Source: Perkinsus olseni (Eukaryota; Perkinsozoa; Perkinsida; Perkinsidae). Taken from it: DNA of 28,202 nt. Under the pieces are notes generated by a model. The model saw only the letters and a program-made list of their open reading frames with translations, did no database searches and was not told the DNA's origin. Both the position numbers and the translations under genes were made by a program. The stretch spans positions 1 through 28,202 of the forward strand of contig JABANP010000612.1 in the NCBI GenBank assembly GCA_013115135.1. The letters are read 5' to 3'. Shown here in pieces: positions 1 through 9,003 of the stretch. Within the stretch, counting starts at the first letter, position 1. Each line of letters begins with the position of its first letter.

Positions 1-141
1 AAACCTTCTAACAACCCGGCAACTACTTGTTCGACTGTGGAGTCGAAGCTGAAGGAGGAATTTGGCTCATTCGCTACTATATGTGACCGATTTCACTATC
101 TGGTTAAGAAGGCCGAGGAACCGGAGCCACCGAGGGGGTAG
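1..141 (+). CDS. 3' end of an unrecognised protein-coding ORF
   Basis: An open frame starts at base 1 and runs 46 codons to a TAG at 139-141, so it is the C-terminal piece of something that begins outside the window. The peptide is charged and looks helical, with several Glu and Lys residues, and ends in a short Pro/Glu-rich tail. I recognise no domain. It could be the tail of a host gene or of another retroelement's polyprotein. The length without a stop and the sensible composition are the only support. Confidence 0.35.
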   Translation, partial: KPSNNPATTCSTVESKLKEEFGSFATICDRFHYLVKKAEEPEPPRG

Positions 142-1865
142 ATTACCTAGGATAGACGACCCTGAATAGTTGGGTGAGTTACCTACCCAGGGTGAGAGAT
201 GGTATGTTAGGTTAATAAGTTATTTTAGGTTTTTTATAAATTATTATTTTTGAGGTGTCTATAAGTTATTGTTTGACGAACGAGTCACTCGTCTATATTG
301 GAAGATCACCACTGGTAGCGACGCGATGATTAGCATGGAGATGTTGCTGTGGCTGTACGGAGCTGTCAACCTGTTGTGTGCGGCAGTTTTTAAGAAGTCC
401 GAACCGAGCTATCAATGATACTGTGTGTGATGGGAATTTGGAAGTTTAGCTCGACCTCGGATCGACAGTAACGTTGCATGGCAGGAGCACCCCTCTCTGG
501 CTGTTCGATCCCAGACACTGCTGTGCCGGTCTGTCCCACAAGATCTTAGCGCATATCTAAAAGCTATAAGTTACTGTTGTCTGTACGTTATGATTTAATG
601 AATCTCAATCAATCCGATTGGGTCTTCGTTATACTCAATTGAGTCGGTTCACGGCTCTCTCTTTTCAATGCTGAGTGAGTGCACGGCAGGTAGACCGGGA
701 TTCCCTGTGCGTTCACTGGCTTCATCATATTTAGCAATCCGTCATCAAATACTTCTCTCCAGAACTACTCACTCTACCTTCCCTACGTGAGAGCCTAACC
801 TACTCATGCTGCGTTCTACTACTACTACATTGCCTACAACGAGGTAACGTAAGGGTGCTATTCCACTGAAGGAACGCAAAATGATTGTTCGCTCGGCGTG
901 AAGGACATCAAAGAACATTGAGTGCTCTCATTCATGGCTTTTCTTCCTCCATGGCTAAGAAAAACACACTGAAAATAACAAATTACTTCGCGGAACGCCG
1001 AGGTGTCAGATGAGATACCAGTGGCTTCGACCACCACTATCATCCTATATGGCAACTCAAAGTGAACGAAAAGCGTGAGGACCTCACGACTGACAGCCAT
1101 CACGAAGAAGCCATCCCCAGCTCACTAAAAATGGGTTTTTGGGCGTAAGGGTTCGATCCGAGCGTTGCCTCATATTCGTGAGCGAATCTGACACATTCAT
1201 GCCTCTCAACGAAGCCAGTGGAGCACCCACCGAACTAAATCGCACGAAGCCCTCGGTTTGTTCCACTTCTTCGGAGCATTATCTGATATCCGCGGCCCAC
1301 CTCTATAATTTATACAAAGGCCGATGGTCTGATCATCTACAGACTTACGCTGCCGCTACTTGAAGCTGCTCACCTCGAAGGGCTTCTCACCGAGCTCTGC
1401 GGGAACTCCCTTGCCGTCTAAACGCCGAACCTGGCAAGGTAAGCAGGTAGTGTCACCAGGCGATTGGGACGCACGATGATCGTACTATCGCGCGCACTGG
1501 CGGATTCCACCAGGCGGAATTGATCTTACTAAGGCATATCTTCGGGCGGGTAATCGCTCGCCCTGCGAAATTGATCTTACTAATCGCGAAATAGGCCTTT
1601 AAAAGGTGTAGCACACTGTGCTAAGCACAGCGGAGGCAAAGGGTTGAACTACCACTCGGAAAGGATGCATCGGGGAGAAGGAGAGAAAAGAGCGTATTAT
1701 AATGAGTCTTATCTCATCTTATCTTAGTCTTATCTGAAACTATGTTCTCTTGCGCGACTCATGAGTCTTATCATTACTCTTATTATAATGTGACAAACCG
1801 TAACACGATTAGTGTTGGTCAAAAGACTAGTAGTACTACTATGGCACTACTAGTGTTGGTCGTAG
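142..1865. other. Stretch without a supportable gene; short repeats
   Basis: Six-frame reading gives only short ORFs that resemble nothing I know. A 15-bp direct repeat (AATTGATCTTACTAA) lies at 1518-1532 and 1569-1583, on either side of a GC-rich inverted repeat. An 11-bp motif, TAGTGTTGGTC, occurs at 1810-1820 and 1851-1861, directly before the LTR at 1866. An AT-rich, TCTTATC-rich stretch covers about 1690-1790. Part of this region could be the LTR of an element ending at 141, since a purine-rich tract precedes a TGTTAG at 204, but no second LTR copy is in the window to test that. Confidence 0.4.
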
Positions 1866-2013
1866 TGTTGTGCCCACTGGAATTAACACTACCACTGGAA
1901 ATGTGGTAAAGGAAAAGAGTCTTACTATCCGTATATAGCTAATGCAAAGAATAATGCGCGCGCCACAATAATCAATGCACAGCAATAAGAGAGATATTAT
2001 CGACTCTATAACA
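1866..2013 (-). repeat. 3' LTR (148 bp)
   Basis: On the + strand it begins TGTTGTGCCC and ends CTATAACA, so on the element's own strand it runs TGTTATAG to CACAACA, the standard TG...CA termini. By eye it matches 7176-7323 at every base. The match stops at the same point on both sides, which fixes both edges. At 148 bp it is short for an LTR but within the known range. Confidence 0.93.
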
Positions 2014-2026
2014 TCCTCTCCCCCCC
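2014..2026 (-). promoter_or_regulatory. Polypurine tract next to the 3' LTR
   Basis: On the minus strand this is an unbroken 13-base purine run, seven G then AGAGGA, ending exactly at the first base of the 3' LTR. This is the position and composition expected for the plus-strand DNA primer in reverse transcription. It independently confirms the minus orientation of the element. Confidence 0.85.
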
Positions 2027-2062
2027 TGTTCGCTAATATCCGCGAACATCGTCAGATGATGA

Positions 2063-3256
2063 TCATCTGGAGGGATTGAGCCTGTCGGGCTCACGATGAG
2101 TTCTAGGGTGAGATATGACACGATCAGCAATAGTCTCTTCACCCTCATGTTGGCTGACTTCAGCATCTTCTGAGTGGATGCTAGGAGGCTCAGCCGGATA
2201 AACTATTGACTCATCTTCTGAAAGATAAAGTGGTATGGACGGAGAGACAGATACGGCAGACTCGTGATCTATCGACAATCGTTGCCTGCAGCGGATCAAC
2301 CTATCGGCTGCAGCAACTATTTGTCTCCCTCTGGGCAAGCCGTTGTCATCAATAGGGCGCACACGATAAGCATATGGGGAAACTTCTTCTACAACATATC
2401 GTGAATCAAAGAATCTGGCACCAGTGCGCCGTTGCTCCTTAGGCTTTGCCAACCACACTTGGTCACCGATGTTGAACTTAATAGATTCTTCGGCTACTGC
2501 AGGAGGTGGGACCGGGAGAGCTTGTTCAAGGCCACGACGGATTTCTCTACCAGATAGAACTTCAGCAGGCGAAGCACCGTTCAGAACACTATGGGGTGCT
2601 AAGTTGTAAGCTGAACAGGCTCTTGATAATCGCACAGCTAGCGAAGAATCTGGTAGCACAGAGCATTTGGTCTTCAAGGTAGCATTGAAACGTTCACAGA
2701 TACCGTTGCTCGTCGGTCTATAGCTACTTGTCAATACCAGTGTAGTACCCACAGCATTGAGTCTCTCGCGTAAAGCACTCCATACTCCACGATCAGCTCT
2801 TAGGAATACCGGGTAGCCGATGAGAGAGCTCTTACACATGCGAACGAACGCTGACCATACGGAAACTGCTTGCTCATTGAGCAAGAGGGACACCAACACA
2901 TACCGGGAATACTCACAGAGTAAGGTCAGCGCCGGCCGTCCATCAATATGGGTAACATCAGAAGCACAAGTAACCCACGGGCCTGACGAGAGTCGGCGAG
3001 GATCGGACGTCACCAAAGGCAACAGTTTGGCCTTGTTCTTCTCACACTCCTCATTGGAACACCGACGAAGTTCTCGTTCAACATCAGACCGGATGGCAGG
3101 CCAGGAATAATACCGCCCAATTAGACCTACCACGGCCAGAACACCACCATGGACAGTTTCTTCATGCGCACCAATGATGATCTGAGAACGCAGACTTGGG
3201 GGAACATAAAGGCGATTACGATAGTAGTATAGCCCTGAATCCGAATCACAAGTCAA
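2063..3256 (-). CDS. Integrase domain of the LTR element (downstream part of pol)
   Basis: Open frame of 397 codons in the same frame as the upstream pol ORF and separated from it only by a TGA at 3257-3259. It has no proper start (first codon TTG), so it is a polyprotein part and not a gene of its own. Zinc-binding residues are H31, H36, C66 and C71. The catalytic core follows, with D100 (SDVTH), D155 (RADRG) and E188 (NGICERF); the 32-residue gap between the last two fits a DDE integrase. After about residue 265 comes a GPY/F-like module (DQVWLA... FDSRYVVEEVSPYAYRV), then an acidic tail. All catalytic residues are kept, so the domain looks intact even though the stop cuts it off from RT. 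Confidence 0.88.
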   Translation of the reverse strand: MTCDSDSGLYYYRNRLYVPPSLRSQIIIGAHEETVHGGVLAVVGLIGRYYSWPAIRSDVERELRRCSNEECEKNKAKLLPLVTSDPRRLSSGPWVTCASDVTHIDGRPALTLLCEYSRYVLVSLLLNEQAVSVWSAFVRMCKSSLIGYPVFLRADRGVWSALRERLNAVGTTLVLTSSYRPTSNGICERFNATLKTKCSVLPDSSLAVRLSRACSAYNLAPHSVLNGASPAEVLSGREIRRGLEQALPVPPPAVAEESIKFNIGDQVWLAKPKEQRRTGARFFDSRYVVEEVSPYAYRVRPIDDNGLPRGRQIVAAADRLIRCRQRLSIDHESAVSVSPSIPLYLSEDESIVYPAEPPSIHSEDAEVSQHEGEETIADRVISHPRTHREPDRLNPSR

Positions 3257-4374
3257 TCATGAGAGGTCATTTTCAGGGATGCCTTCATCAATTGCAGCCT
3301 GTAACTCTTTAAGAGATGGCCACCATGATGGTTCTGAGTCTAAGCGTTCTCCAGGAGAGCCACTCTGGAGTTCAGCCAGAGCCAGTGCACCGGTGGTAGA
3401 ATAGCATTGCGGGAGGCCTTGAGGTAATCTGGTTAAGCTATCCGCGAGGTTCTCATCAGACCTTACCCAGCTTACTGTCAGCCGCAACCGAAACTCAGAA
3501 ACAAGCCTTCTCAACAGCTCGAGTCTTCGAACTATCAGTGGTTTGTGGAGGCCGTGCACCGATATCTTCTTGTGAGACAGCAATTTGGAGACCCAAGCAT
3601 AGCTCTTACACATGCGAACGAACGCTGACCATACGGAAACTGCTTGCTCATTGAGCAAGAGAGATACCAACGCATACCGGGAATACTCACAGATTAAGGT
3701 CAGCACCGGCCGTCCATCAATATGGGTAACATCAGAAGCACAAGTAACCCACGGGCCTGACGAGAGTCGGCGAGGGTCGGACGTCACCAAAGGCAACAGT
3801 TTGGCCTTGTTCTTCTCACACTCCTCATTGGAACACCGACGAAGTTCTCGTTCAACATCAGACCGGATGGCAGGCCAGGAATAATACCGCCCAATTAGAC
3901 CTACCACGGCCAGAACACCACCATGGACAGTTTCTTCATGCGCACCAATGATGATCTGAGAACGCAGTCTTGGGGGAACATAAAGGCGATTACGATAGTA
4001 GTATAGCCCTGAATCCGAATCACAAGTCAATGATGAGAGGTCATTTTCAGGGATGCCTTCATCAATTGCAGCCTGTAACTCTTTAAGAGATGGCCACCAT
4101 GATGGTTCTGAGTCTAAGCGTTCTCCAGGAGAGCCACTCTGGAGTCCAGCCAGAGCCAGTGCACCGGTGGTAGAATAGCATTGCGGGAGGCCTTGAGGTA
4201 ATCTGGTTAAGCTATCCGCGAGGTTCTCATCAGACCTTACCCAACTGATTGTCAGCCGCAACCGAAACTCAGAAACAAGCCTTCTCAACAGCTCGAGTCT
4301 TCGAACTATCAGTGGTTTGTGGAGGCCATGCACCGATATCTTCTTGTGAGACAGCAATTTGGAGACCCAAGCAT
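2827..4374 (-). repeat. 774-bp in-frame tandem duplication inside pol
   Basis: Bases 2827-3600 and 3601-4374 are the same segment repeated head to tail. It spans the second half of RNase H through the integrase zinc finger and the start of the catalytic core. 774 is 258 codons, so the frame is kept across both junctions. By eye the two copies differ at about 13 positions (about 1.7%), including the change at 3258 that turns a serine TCA into a TGA stop. A normal pol would have this segment once. Confidence 0.92.
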
Positions 4375-5875
4375 ATACAGACTTCGAGTCAGTTATCAGC
4401 TGAACGTTGGTATACTCATACTCAGTGGCTACCTCTACCGCCTTCAGAAGAGCATCGAGCTCACGAATATTAGCGTGAGCAGATGGTCGGCTACCAGGAT
4501 CGATGGAAGACTCTGGCGTCAACGCACAATAATCATAAAGGACTTGATTATCGGAAGTTGTAAGAACCACTCCTATAGCCAAAGTACTGGCATCGAACCA
4601 GACCTTCACTGGTGTAAGATCGCCAGTCTTGGTGGAGTTATGTGGCGCTGGTAACAGCCAAGGACCAGTGGCCGGATCACCTCGGGTACGGAGAAGCTTG
4701 CACAGGAGACGGCCATAACGACGGACACCATCGGGAATATCTCGGAACCACGATGCCTTCGTGGAATCACATTCTCGACCTATGAGTCGTCGACCAATGG
4801 CTGAAGCTACCCTTAACCAGCCGCATACGGGTACATGAGAAGAGAGAGTACCGACCCACGAAGAGAACGCCTTGCAACTGACAGTTTCACCACCGTTGAG
4901 CTTGGCCTCAATGTGCAGTAACTCATCTAAGGACAACCGACGTTTCCAACAGAGACGTTTATCATCATCTCTATAGACTACCAAGCCTAGTAAGCGGCTA
5001 CCTTCGATGGGACACGGATCTTTAGTAGTCAAAGAATTCCGTAACAGAATGCTTCGCACACGACTGACACCATCATGCAGCGCATCATTAGTTCGGTTAT
5101 CACATTCCTTAGGAATCAGAATGTCATCAAAATATCGAAGGTTTTTAGTCGGTTCATCCTTCAAACAGAAATCTAGCACCGATTTCAGAATCCTTGGAGC
5201 TGACGATGCTCCAAAGCCTAAACGGCATAGCCGAAAGTAAGGACCATCACTGCGATGGTCAAGACGAATAACTTGATACCAAGATTGCTCCGGATCCAAG
5301 AGCAAGCTCGGGTATGCACGAGAGATATCAAGAACATTGCCATCAGCAACACGCCTCCAACGACGAATCTCTCGCTGGCAGTTACCCGCAAAGGGGTCAC
5401 TGGCCATTATGCAAAAGCGATTAACATAAGTATAATCGATAGTAGGCCGTACGGCCGTGGATTTATGACTTTGGACTACCGGTACTAGCGGTAGAACACA
5501 GCGAATCTTACACAATTCTTCACTCCTCACTGGAACGAGCCAGCCTCGCTCGATCCAGCTGTCCAGCTCAGAAAAAAGAGCTTGACGTTGAGGATTCGAA
5601 AGATGATTAATAGAGTACTGCTCAGGGCAGCAGATGTAGTCAGGGGCCTCACCGTTTAACCACTTCCAACCGACTTGCCATCTGTAAGAGCCATCGGACT
5701 GAGTTAGTCTCCTACAAACGCAGTCCGGAGCATCCAGTACCACCGACCCATCAGAGTACTCGGCGACAGAACAAGATTCCAGCTCATATCTGTTGACTGT
5801 TGAGGAGCTCGGCACAGCAGCCGCAGCCATGAACTTGGTGTCGACATGACCCGACGGCTTGTAGTGGAGATTCAA
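3257..5875 (-). CDS. RT-RNase H polyprotein part of pol, with duplicated tail
   Basis: 872 codons. Reverse transcriptase spans about residues 85-315, with D183 (VLDISRAY) and the catalytic YFDD at about 248-251. RNase H spans about 422-556, with D428 (WFDAS), E472 (RELDA), D496 (ITDSK) and D554 (LADSL). An integrase zinc finger (H646, H651, C681, C686) and the first part of its core follow. At about residue 758 the protein jumps back into the second half of RNase H because of the 774-bp duplication, and it ends at the TGA at 3257-3259. The first codon is TTG overlapping the end of the protease frame, so the start is a frame boundary and not a real initiation site. The RT and first RNase H copies are free of stops and keep all catalytic residues. 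Confidence 0.9.
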   Translation of the reverse strand: MNLHYKPSGHVDTKFMAAAAVPSSSTVNRYELESCSVAEYSDGSVVLDAPDCVCRRLTQSDGSYRWQVGWKWLNGEAPDYICCPEQYSINHLSNPQRQALFSELDSWIERGWLVPVRSEELCKIRCVLPLVPVVQSHKSTAVRPTIDYTYVNRFCIMASDPFAGNCQREIRRWRRVADGNVLDISRAYPSLLLDPEQSWYQVIRLDHRSDGPYFRLCRLGFGASSAPRILKSVLDFCLKDEPTKNLRYFDDILIPKECDNRTNDALHDGVSRVRSILLRNSLTTKDPCPIEGSRLLGLVVYRDDDKRLCWKRRLSLDELLHIEAKLNGGETVSCKAFSSWVGTLSSHVPVCGWLRVASAIGRRLIGRECDSTKASWFRDIPDGVRRYGRLLCKLLRTRGDPATGPWLLPAPHNSTKTGDLTPVKVWFDASTLAIGVVLTTSDNQVLYDYCALTPESSIDPGSRPSAHANIRELDALLKAVEVATEYEYTNVQLITDSKSVYAWVSKLLSHKKISVHGLHKPLIVRRLELLRRLVSEFRLRLTISWVRSDENLADSLTRLPQGLPQCYSTTGALALAGLQSGSPGERLDSEPSWWPSLKELQAAIDEGIPENDLSSLTCDSDSGLYYYRNRLYVPPRLRSQIIIGAHEETVHGGVLAVVGLIGRYYSWPAIRSDVERELRRCSNEECEKNKAKLLPLVTSDPRRLSSGPWVTCASDVTHIDGRPVLTLICEYSRYALVSLLLNEQAVSVWSAFVRMCKSYAWVSKLLSHKKISVHGLHKPLIVRRLELLRRLVSEFRLRLTVSWVRSDENLADSLTRLPQGLPQCYSTTGALALAELQSGSPGERLDSEPSWWPSLKELQAAIDEGIPENDLS

Positions 5876-6156
5876 CGAATGATTGGGGAAGATGACCAGA
5901 AATCAGCACCGACCAATAGGGGTAGATTGCCTGGTAAATGCGGTACTACAAGGGCATTCACCGTACAGCTGTTACCATCTACCGTCAAGCTGATGTCACC
6001 TGAACCAACACTTGACAAAACTTGGTCGCTGAGGGTAATGAGAGAAGACGAAACATCATTGCGAAGGGGAAGGCTAAGGGGCTAAGGTAGAAGCAGATAC
6101 CAATGTACGAGCACAGCACGGGTCACACAGAGCATTCAGAGAACATTTCTCCTCAT
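5872..6156 (-). pseudogene. Decayed retroviral-type aspartic protease
   Basis: Lies between the zinc knuckle and RT, where protease belongs. One minus-strand frame from about 6156 gives a stretch like a protease active-site region (ALCDPCCARTLVSAS), then a stop. The reading continues one frame over with the typical C-terminal part (VNALVVPHLPGN then LLVGADF) and ends with a TGA at 5872-5874. The catalytic Asp is kept, but the usual Asp-Ser/Thr-Gly reads Asp-Pro-Cys. With one frameshift inside and another needed to enter RT, this copy cannot give an active protease. The family call rests on the two motifs, their spacing and their position. Confidence 0.6.
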
Positions 6157-6206
6157 TCGCAGTGATCACAGTGAATTCTCGCCGTGGGAGTGCAGAGCAG
6201 TCTAGA

Positions 6207-6455
6207 CTAGGGTGAACAGAACCCAGCCGCAGCAGCTAATCGGTAAGGGGGACTCTTCACACTCTTTACAGTTGGGTGTGACCCCGCAGGAGGGTTTGAC
6301 GCCGATCTCGAGGTAGACGATGGATTCAACTGCGGGCACTGAGACTTGAAGTGACCAGGTTCATGGCATTGCCAACAGACCCGCGTGCTCGGAGACGTGC
6401 TCACACCTGAACCTGACCTAGCCTTGCCCTTGCCTTTTCCAGCTCGACAGCTCCC
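6207..6455 (-). pseudogene. Nucleocapsid part of gag: basic stretch and CCHC zinc knuckle
   Basis: This frame is offset by -1 from gag. It opens just after a TAA at 6456-6458, runs through a Gly/Lys/Arg-rich basic stretch and reaches a single C-x2-C-x4-H-x4-C knuckle (CWQCHEPGHFKSQC). It ends at a TAG at 6207-6209. A basic linker followed by a knuckle is the normal end of a Ty3/gypsy Gag and binds the packaged RNA. It overlaps the gag ORF by about 54 bases. Either gag and NC are joined by a -1 shift inside that overlap, or a single-base indel has broken one original ORF. I favour the indel because I see no clear slippery heptamer. Confidence 0.75.
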
Positions 6456-7138
6456 TTACGGCCCTTGTTGCTCTTACCGGTGAACCAAGGAACCCCAGCA
6501 GCACCAAGGACCTCAGGTGTAGAGGGATCTACCCGTGATGCTGTCAGGTGATCCTTCACCAACTCAAGGAGGTCAATCAAGGTCACCTGCAGATCCTCGG
6601 ACTTGGCAATGGCGAGAGTGCGAGTGGCTTGGGTATTGCTCGGAAGCCCTGCAATGAACTGGGCCCTGAGGATGGTCTCCTTCGCCCCGGCTTGCATGCT
6701 GGGTAGGCTGATGTCGAGAAGAGTCCTGAGGTCCGCCAAGAACGAATCTGGAACCTCATCAATCTTCATCTCACGCCTACAGAATGCTCGCCAAGCATTG
6801 AGCTTACCCAAGCCCAAAGCTGACCGCAAAGCAGCAACCAGATCATCGTAGTTGTCTTGCCGATCATCAGACAACGAATACACGAGCTGGGACGCACGAC
6901 CATCAAGGGCAATCTTGAGAACACCAGCCGCTTTCGTACTATACTGCTGACGATCTTCGAGGGGTGCATCAGCAGGAGGTCGCCGCAGGCCTCTCACCTG
7001 CAGATATGTATTGAGTCTTTTAAGGAAGAGTTCAACACTCGAAGACGGCTCCTCAGGGGAAATCTTCTCCCCAGAGAATCGGGGGCAAGCTGGCAAAGTG
7101 CCCTTGTGGCTATGATCTTCATTCACATTAGCAGCCAT
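6401..7138 (-). CDS. Gag (capsid part) of the LTR element
   Basis: 245 codons from an ATG at 7136-7138, 37 bases inside the 5' LTR. The protein is mostly helical and lacks transmembrane segments. Its middle (about residues 60-200) has the pattern of Ty3/gypsy capsids, including ALRSALGLGKLNAWRAFCRR and a later LRAQFIAGLPSNTQATRTL stretch like the conserved capsid C-terminal helices. It ends at a TGA (6401-6403), just where a Gag should enter its basic and zinc-knuckle region, which instead lies in the -1 frame. Gag would form the virus-like particle in the cytoplasm. The capsid part itself shows no internal stop. Confidence 0.85.
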   Translation of the reverse strand: MAANVNEDHSHKGTLPACPRFSGEKISPEEPSSSVELFLKRLNTYLQVRGLRRPPADAPLEDRQQYSTKAAGVLKIALDGRASQLVYSLSDDRQDNYDDLVAALRSALGLGKLNAWRAFCRREMKIDEVPDSFLADLRTLLDISLPSMQAGAKETILRAQFIAGLPSNTQATRTLAIAKSEDLQVTLIDLLELVKDHLTASRVDPSTPEVLGAAGVPWFTGKSNKGRKGAVELEKARARLGQVQV

Positions 7139-7159
7139 GACGTTGAAGAGGGCTTTCTC

Positions 7160-7172
7160 GGTTCCAGTACCA
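7160..7172 (-). promoter_or_regulatory. Putative tRNA primer-binding site
   Basis: Three bases inside the 5' LTR the minus strand reads TGGTACTGGAACC. A TGG at this distance is the standard start of a primer-binding site, complementary to the CCA end of a tRNA. TGGTA would fit a tRNA ending in TACCA, as initiator tRNA-Met does in many eukaryotes, but I cannot name the tRNA from the remaining bases. Confidence 0.55.
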
Positions 7173-7175
7173 GGA

Positions 7176-7323
7176 TGTTGTGCCCACTGGAATTAACACT
7201 ACCACTGGAAATGTGGTAAAGGAAAAGAGTCTTACTATCCGTATATAGCTAATGCAAAGAATAATGCGCGCGCCACAATAATCAATGCACAGCAATAAGA
7301 GAGATATTATCGACTCTATAACA
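7176..7323 (-). repeat. 5' LTR (148 bp)
   Basis: Identical by eye to the 3' LTR. It lies directly upstream of the primer-binding site and gag. A TATA-like GTATATAG occurs near the middle on the + strand, but I could not place a clear minus-strand promoter. Flanking bases on the right (CGCCATG) do not repeat those on the left of the element. Confidence 0.93.
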
Positions 7324-7601
7324 CGCCATGCTGGCTGTCTCAGCCTTCCGAAGGATCTGTTGATATTTGCGCGACTTCACCAGAGCCGCAGGACACTACC
7401 AGAATCTGCAGCTGTCACTGCAGAGTGGAACATCCCGAGTGCCCCAGCAAGTCTCTGAGTGGGACGCCCCCCTTCTCAGTCTCGGCAGTTGTCGGTCTTC
7501 CAGGATATATCTGACGACCGCATCAAATACGCTTCGAGCTTCTAAAAGTGATTTTGCGAAGAGCCCTGCAGACATTTCGATGCTTGCGCTCCCATCACAC
7601 C
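7324..7601. other. Short stretch with no recognised gene
   Basis: Lies between the LTR element and the older retroelement remnant. Only a short + strand ORF without recognisable features covers it. It is probably the decayed downstream part of the older element. Confidence 0.3.
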
Positions 7602-8110
7602 CTACACTGGGGATGGTTGAGGGTCGAAAAAAACCGCATAATCCCGCAGCGTGCCGCCCAAAAAGAACTTGCCCCGCAAACTAGGAAGCGTCATCGCTTC
7701 CGACGTGGTCCCGATAGCCATTACGCGCAAAGCACCATTGCATTGGTGAAAGCGTGAAACCCGAAATACCCCCCATTGCTTCCTCCTTGCTCTCGGGACC
7801 TTCCTCTCGCCCGCGTCGCCGAGATACAGTACATCGACGCCCACTGCCTGCCATGCTTCCGGGGACTCAGGTTGGACCCTGCATCCTCTCTCACGCAGTC
7901 CGCAAAAATGCACGGTGTCTCCTTGCTTGCTTTTGCCGGCGTTGACCGGGAGCATGTGCTCTCGGTATATGTCTTCAAACACCTTCAATCCCTCTTTCAG
8001 GGGCTCCACATTCGCGGCCCCAACGATTGTACCATCTTGTTAGTTGGTGATGTAGAAGGGCTCAATTGAGGCCCTTGCCTTGGTCTCGGGTATCAAGGAG
8101 GAGATGACCT
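7602..8110 (-). pseudogene. Older retroelement: decayed RT palm/thumb region
   Basis: The minus-strand reading from about 8110 gives a stretch ending in FYITN, a stop at 8040-8042, and then a 135-codon frame (EPLKEGLKVFEDIYREHMLPVNAGKSK, VHFCGL). This looks like the segment after the RT catalytic box: a helix with Leu and Phe spacing, the N-x-x-K-S turn, then V-x-F-x-G. FYITN then stands where the catalytic Y-x-D-D should be and has lost the aspartates. The identification rests on the motif pattern and on the order gag, RT-N, RT-C on the same strand. Confidence 0.45.
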
Positions 8111-8559
8111 TCTAAAAGAATAAACGACTCATCTTCCAGCTCATGCTCAGTGTGGTAGAGGCCCATATACAGTTATGTTATGCCAGTGACTGAGCAACGC
8201 AAGTAGTAGCTCCGGTCGATAGCGTAGTCTAACTTCACAACAAGGGCAGACCTTCGCAGAAGAAAGGACAAAGAACTCACTTTTCGAGTAGTTCACCGCT
8301 ATGTAAAACGCACTTGAACGAAGCACGATCGAATGCTGGTGCAATAATCGAAGGCGAGCTGCAAGTTGTCAGACGATAACGATTACAAGGGCAAGCGCGC
8401 AGGGCACGAACCCTACACTTATTGCCCTGCAATCATAGCTCCGGATTCAGAAGATGGGTGGGTGTGGGTCTTTCGGGAGCTCAATCTGGGTGAACTCTTC
8501 CGATATGTCGACAGGTGCTCAGTACTCCCGACGGTTCGCCGGCCAGCCCTGGAGGATAC

Positions 8560-8890
8560 TTAGGGCGGTGCTCTGGTGTTGGCTGATGACGTGTTTCTCC
8601 TCAGCGTTGTCACCGACCTCGCCGTGAGCGTCGCCAAAGGACCGACAACCGGTTGTTCTTCACTTCCCGATACGCGACATAACTCCATGCTGTTGAGAGG
8701 TCTGTTGTCCGCCGCTACCCTGCAGGACTCGTGCGCCTCGTCGTTGCTCATGTTCTCCACCCGTTTAGCAGATTTCCGGCGACCTTCAGGCTTCTGTTTA
8801 TCCACGAGGACCACCTCGGAGATGCACCTAGCTAGCGCAGAACCTATAATTCGGAGCTTTTCTCCGGCTTCTTGGATGCAGCATTGCTTA
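8560..8890 (-). pseudogene. Older retroelement: decayed N-terminal RT region
   Basis: A minus-strand frame reading through about 8880-8560 contains CISEVVLVDKQKPEGRRKSAKR and then ESCRVAADNRPLNS. The second part matches the pattern of the first conserved RT block (an R-x-x-x-D-x-R-x-L-N arrangement). It continues into SGSEEQPVVGPLATL, and the frame closes at 8560. The distance to the presumed catalytic box at about 8040 is roughly 300 bp more than expected, so an insertion or rearrangement lies between them. It has no start codon or intact flanks. Confidence 0.45.
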
Positions 8891-9003
8891 TGAGTGAGCT
8901 CCCCTTGGAAGCGAGCTCGTCGTCATGATGGGTCCGAAAACGGCATGACGGCCGCCCCCGGGGCAGGCAAGACTGCTTCCGGCTGACCATCAGTCAGCCG
9001 GGT

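Larger units (their letters stand above)
1866..7323 (-). mobile_element. Ty3/gypsy-type LTR retrotransposon, defective
   Basis: Two identical 148-bp LTRs bound a minus-strand gag-protease-RT-RNase H-integrase region of about 5.2 kb. The order RT before integrase excludes Ty1/copia. The integrase C-terminus has a GPY/F-like stretch, which favours Ty3/gypsy over BEL/Pao. A polypurine tract and a putative primer-binding site sit where expected inside the 3' and 5' LTR. No target-site duplication is visible: the five bases on the left are CGTAG and on the right CGCCA. No env-like ORF is present. The copy cannot make a full polyprotein because of the frameshifts and the internal duplication described in the entries below. 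Confidence 0.93.

Noticed and set aside
204..838. A possible 3' LTR (TGTTAG to CCTACA) after the ORF ending at 141
   Set aside because: Only one copy would be in the window and no target duplication can be tested. TG and CA ends alone are not evidence.
1690..1795. TCTTATC-rich and TTATTATAATG-containing stretch as a possible promoter or tandem repeat
   Set aside because: The copies are irregular and short, and no gene lies next to it. It is best described as low-complexity sequence.
2820..3110. Plus-strand ORFs antisense to pol and integrase, twice because of the duplication
   Set aside because: They are shadows of the minus-strand coding frame, with no motifs of their own.
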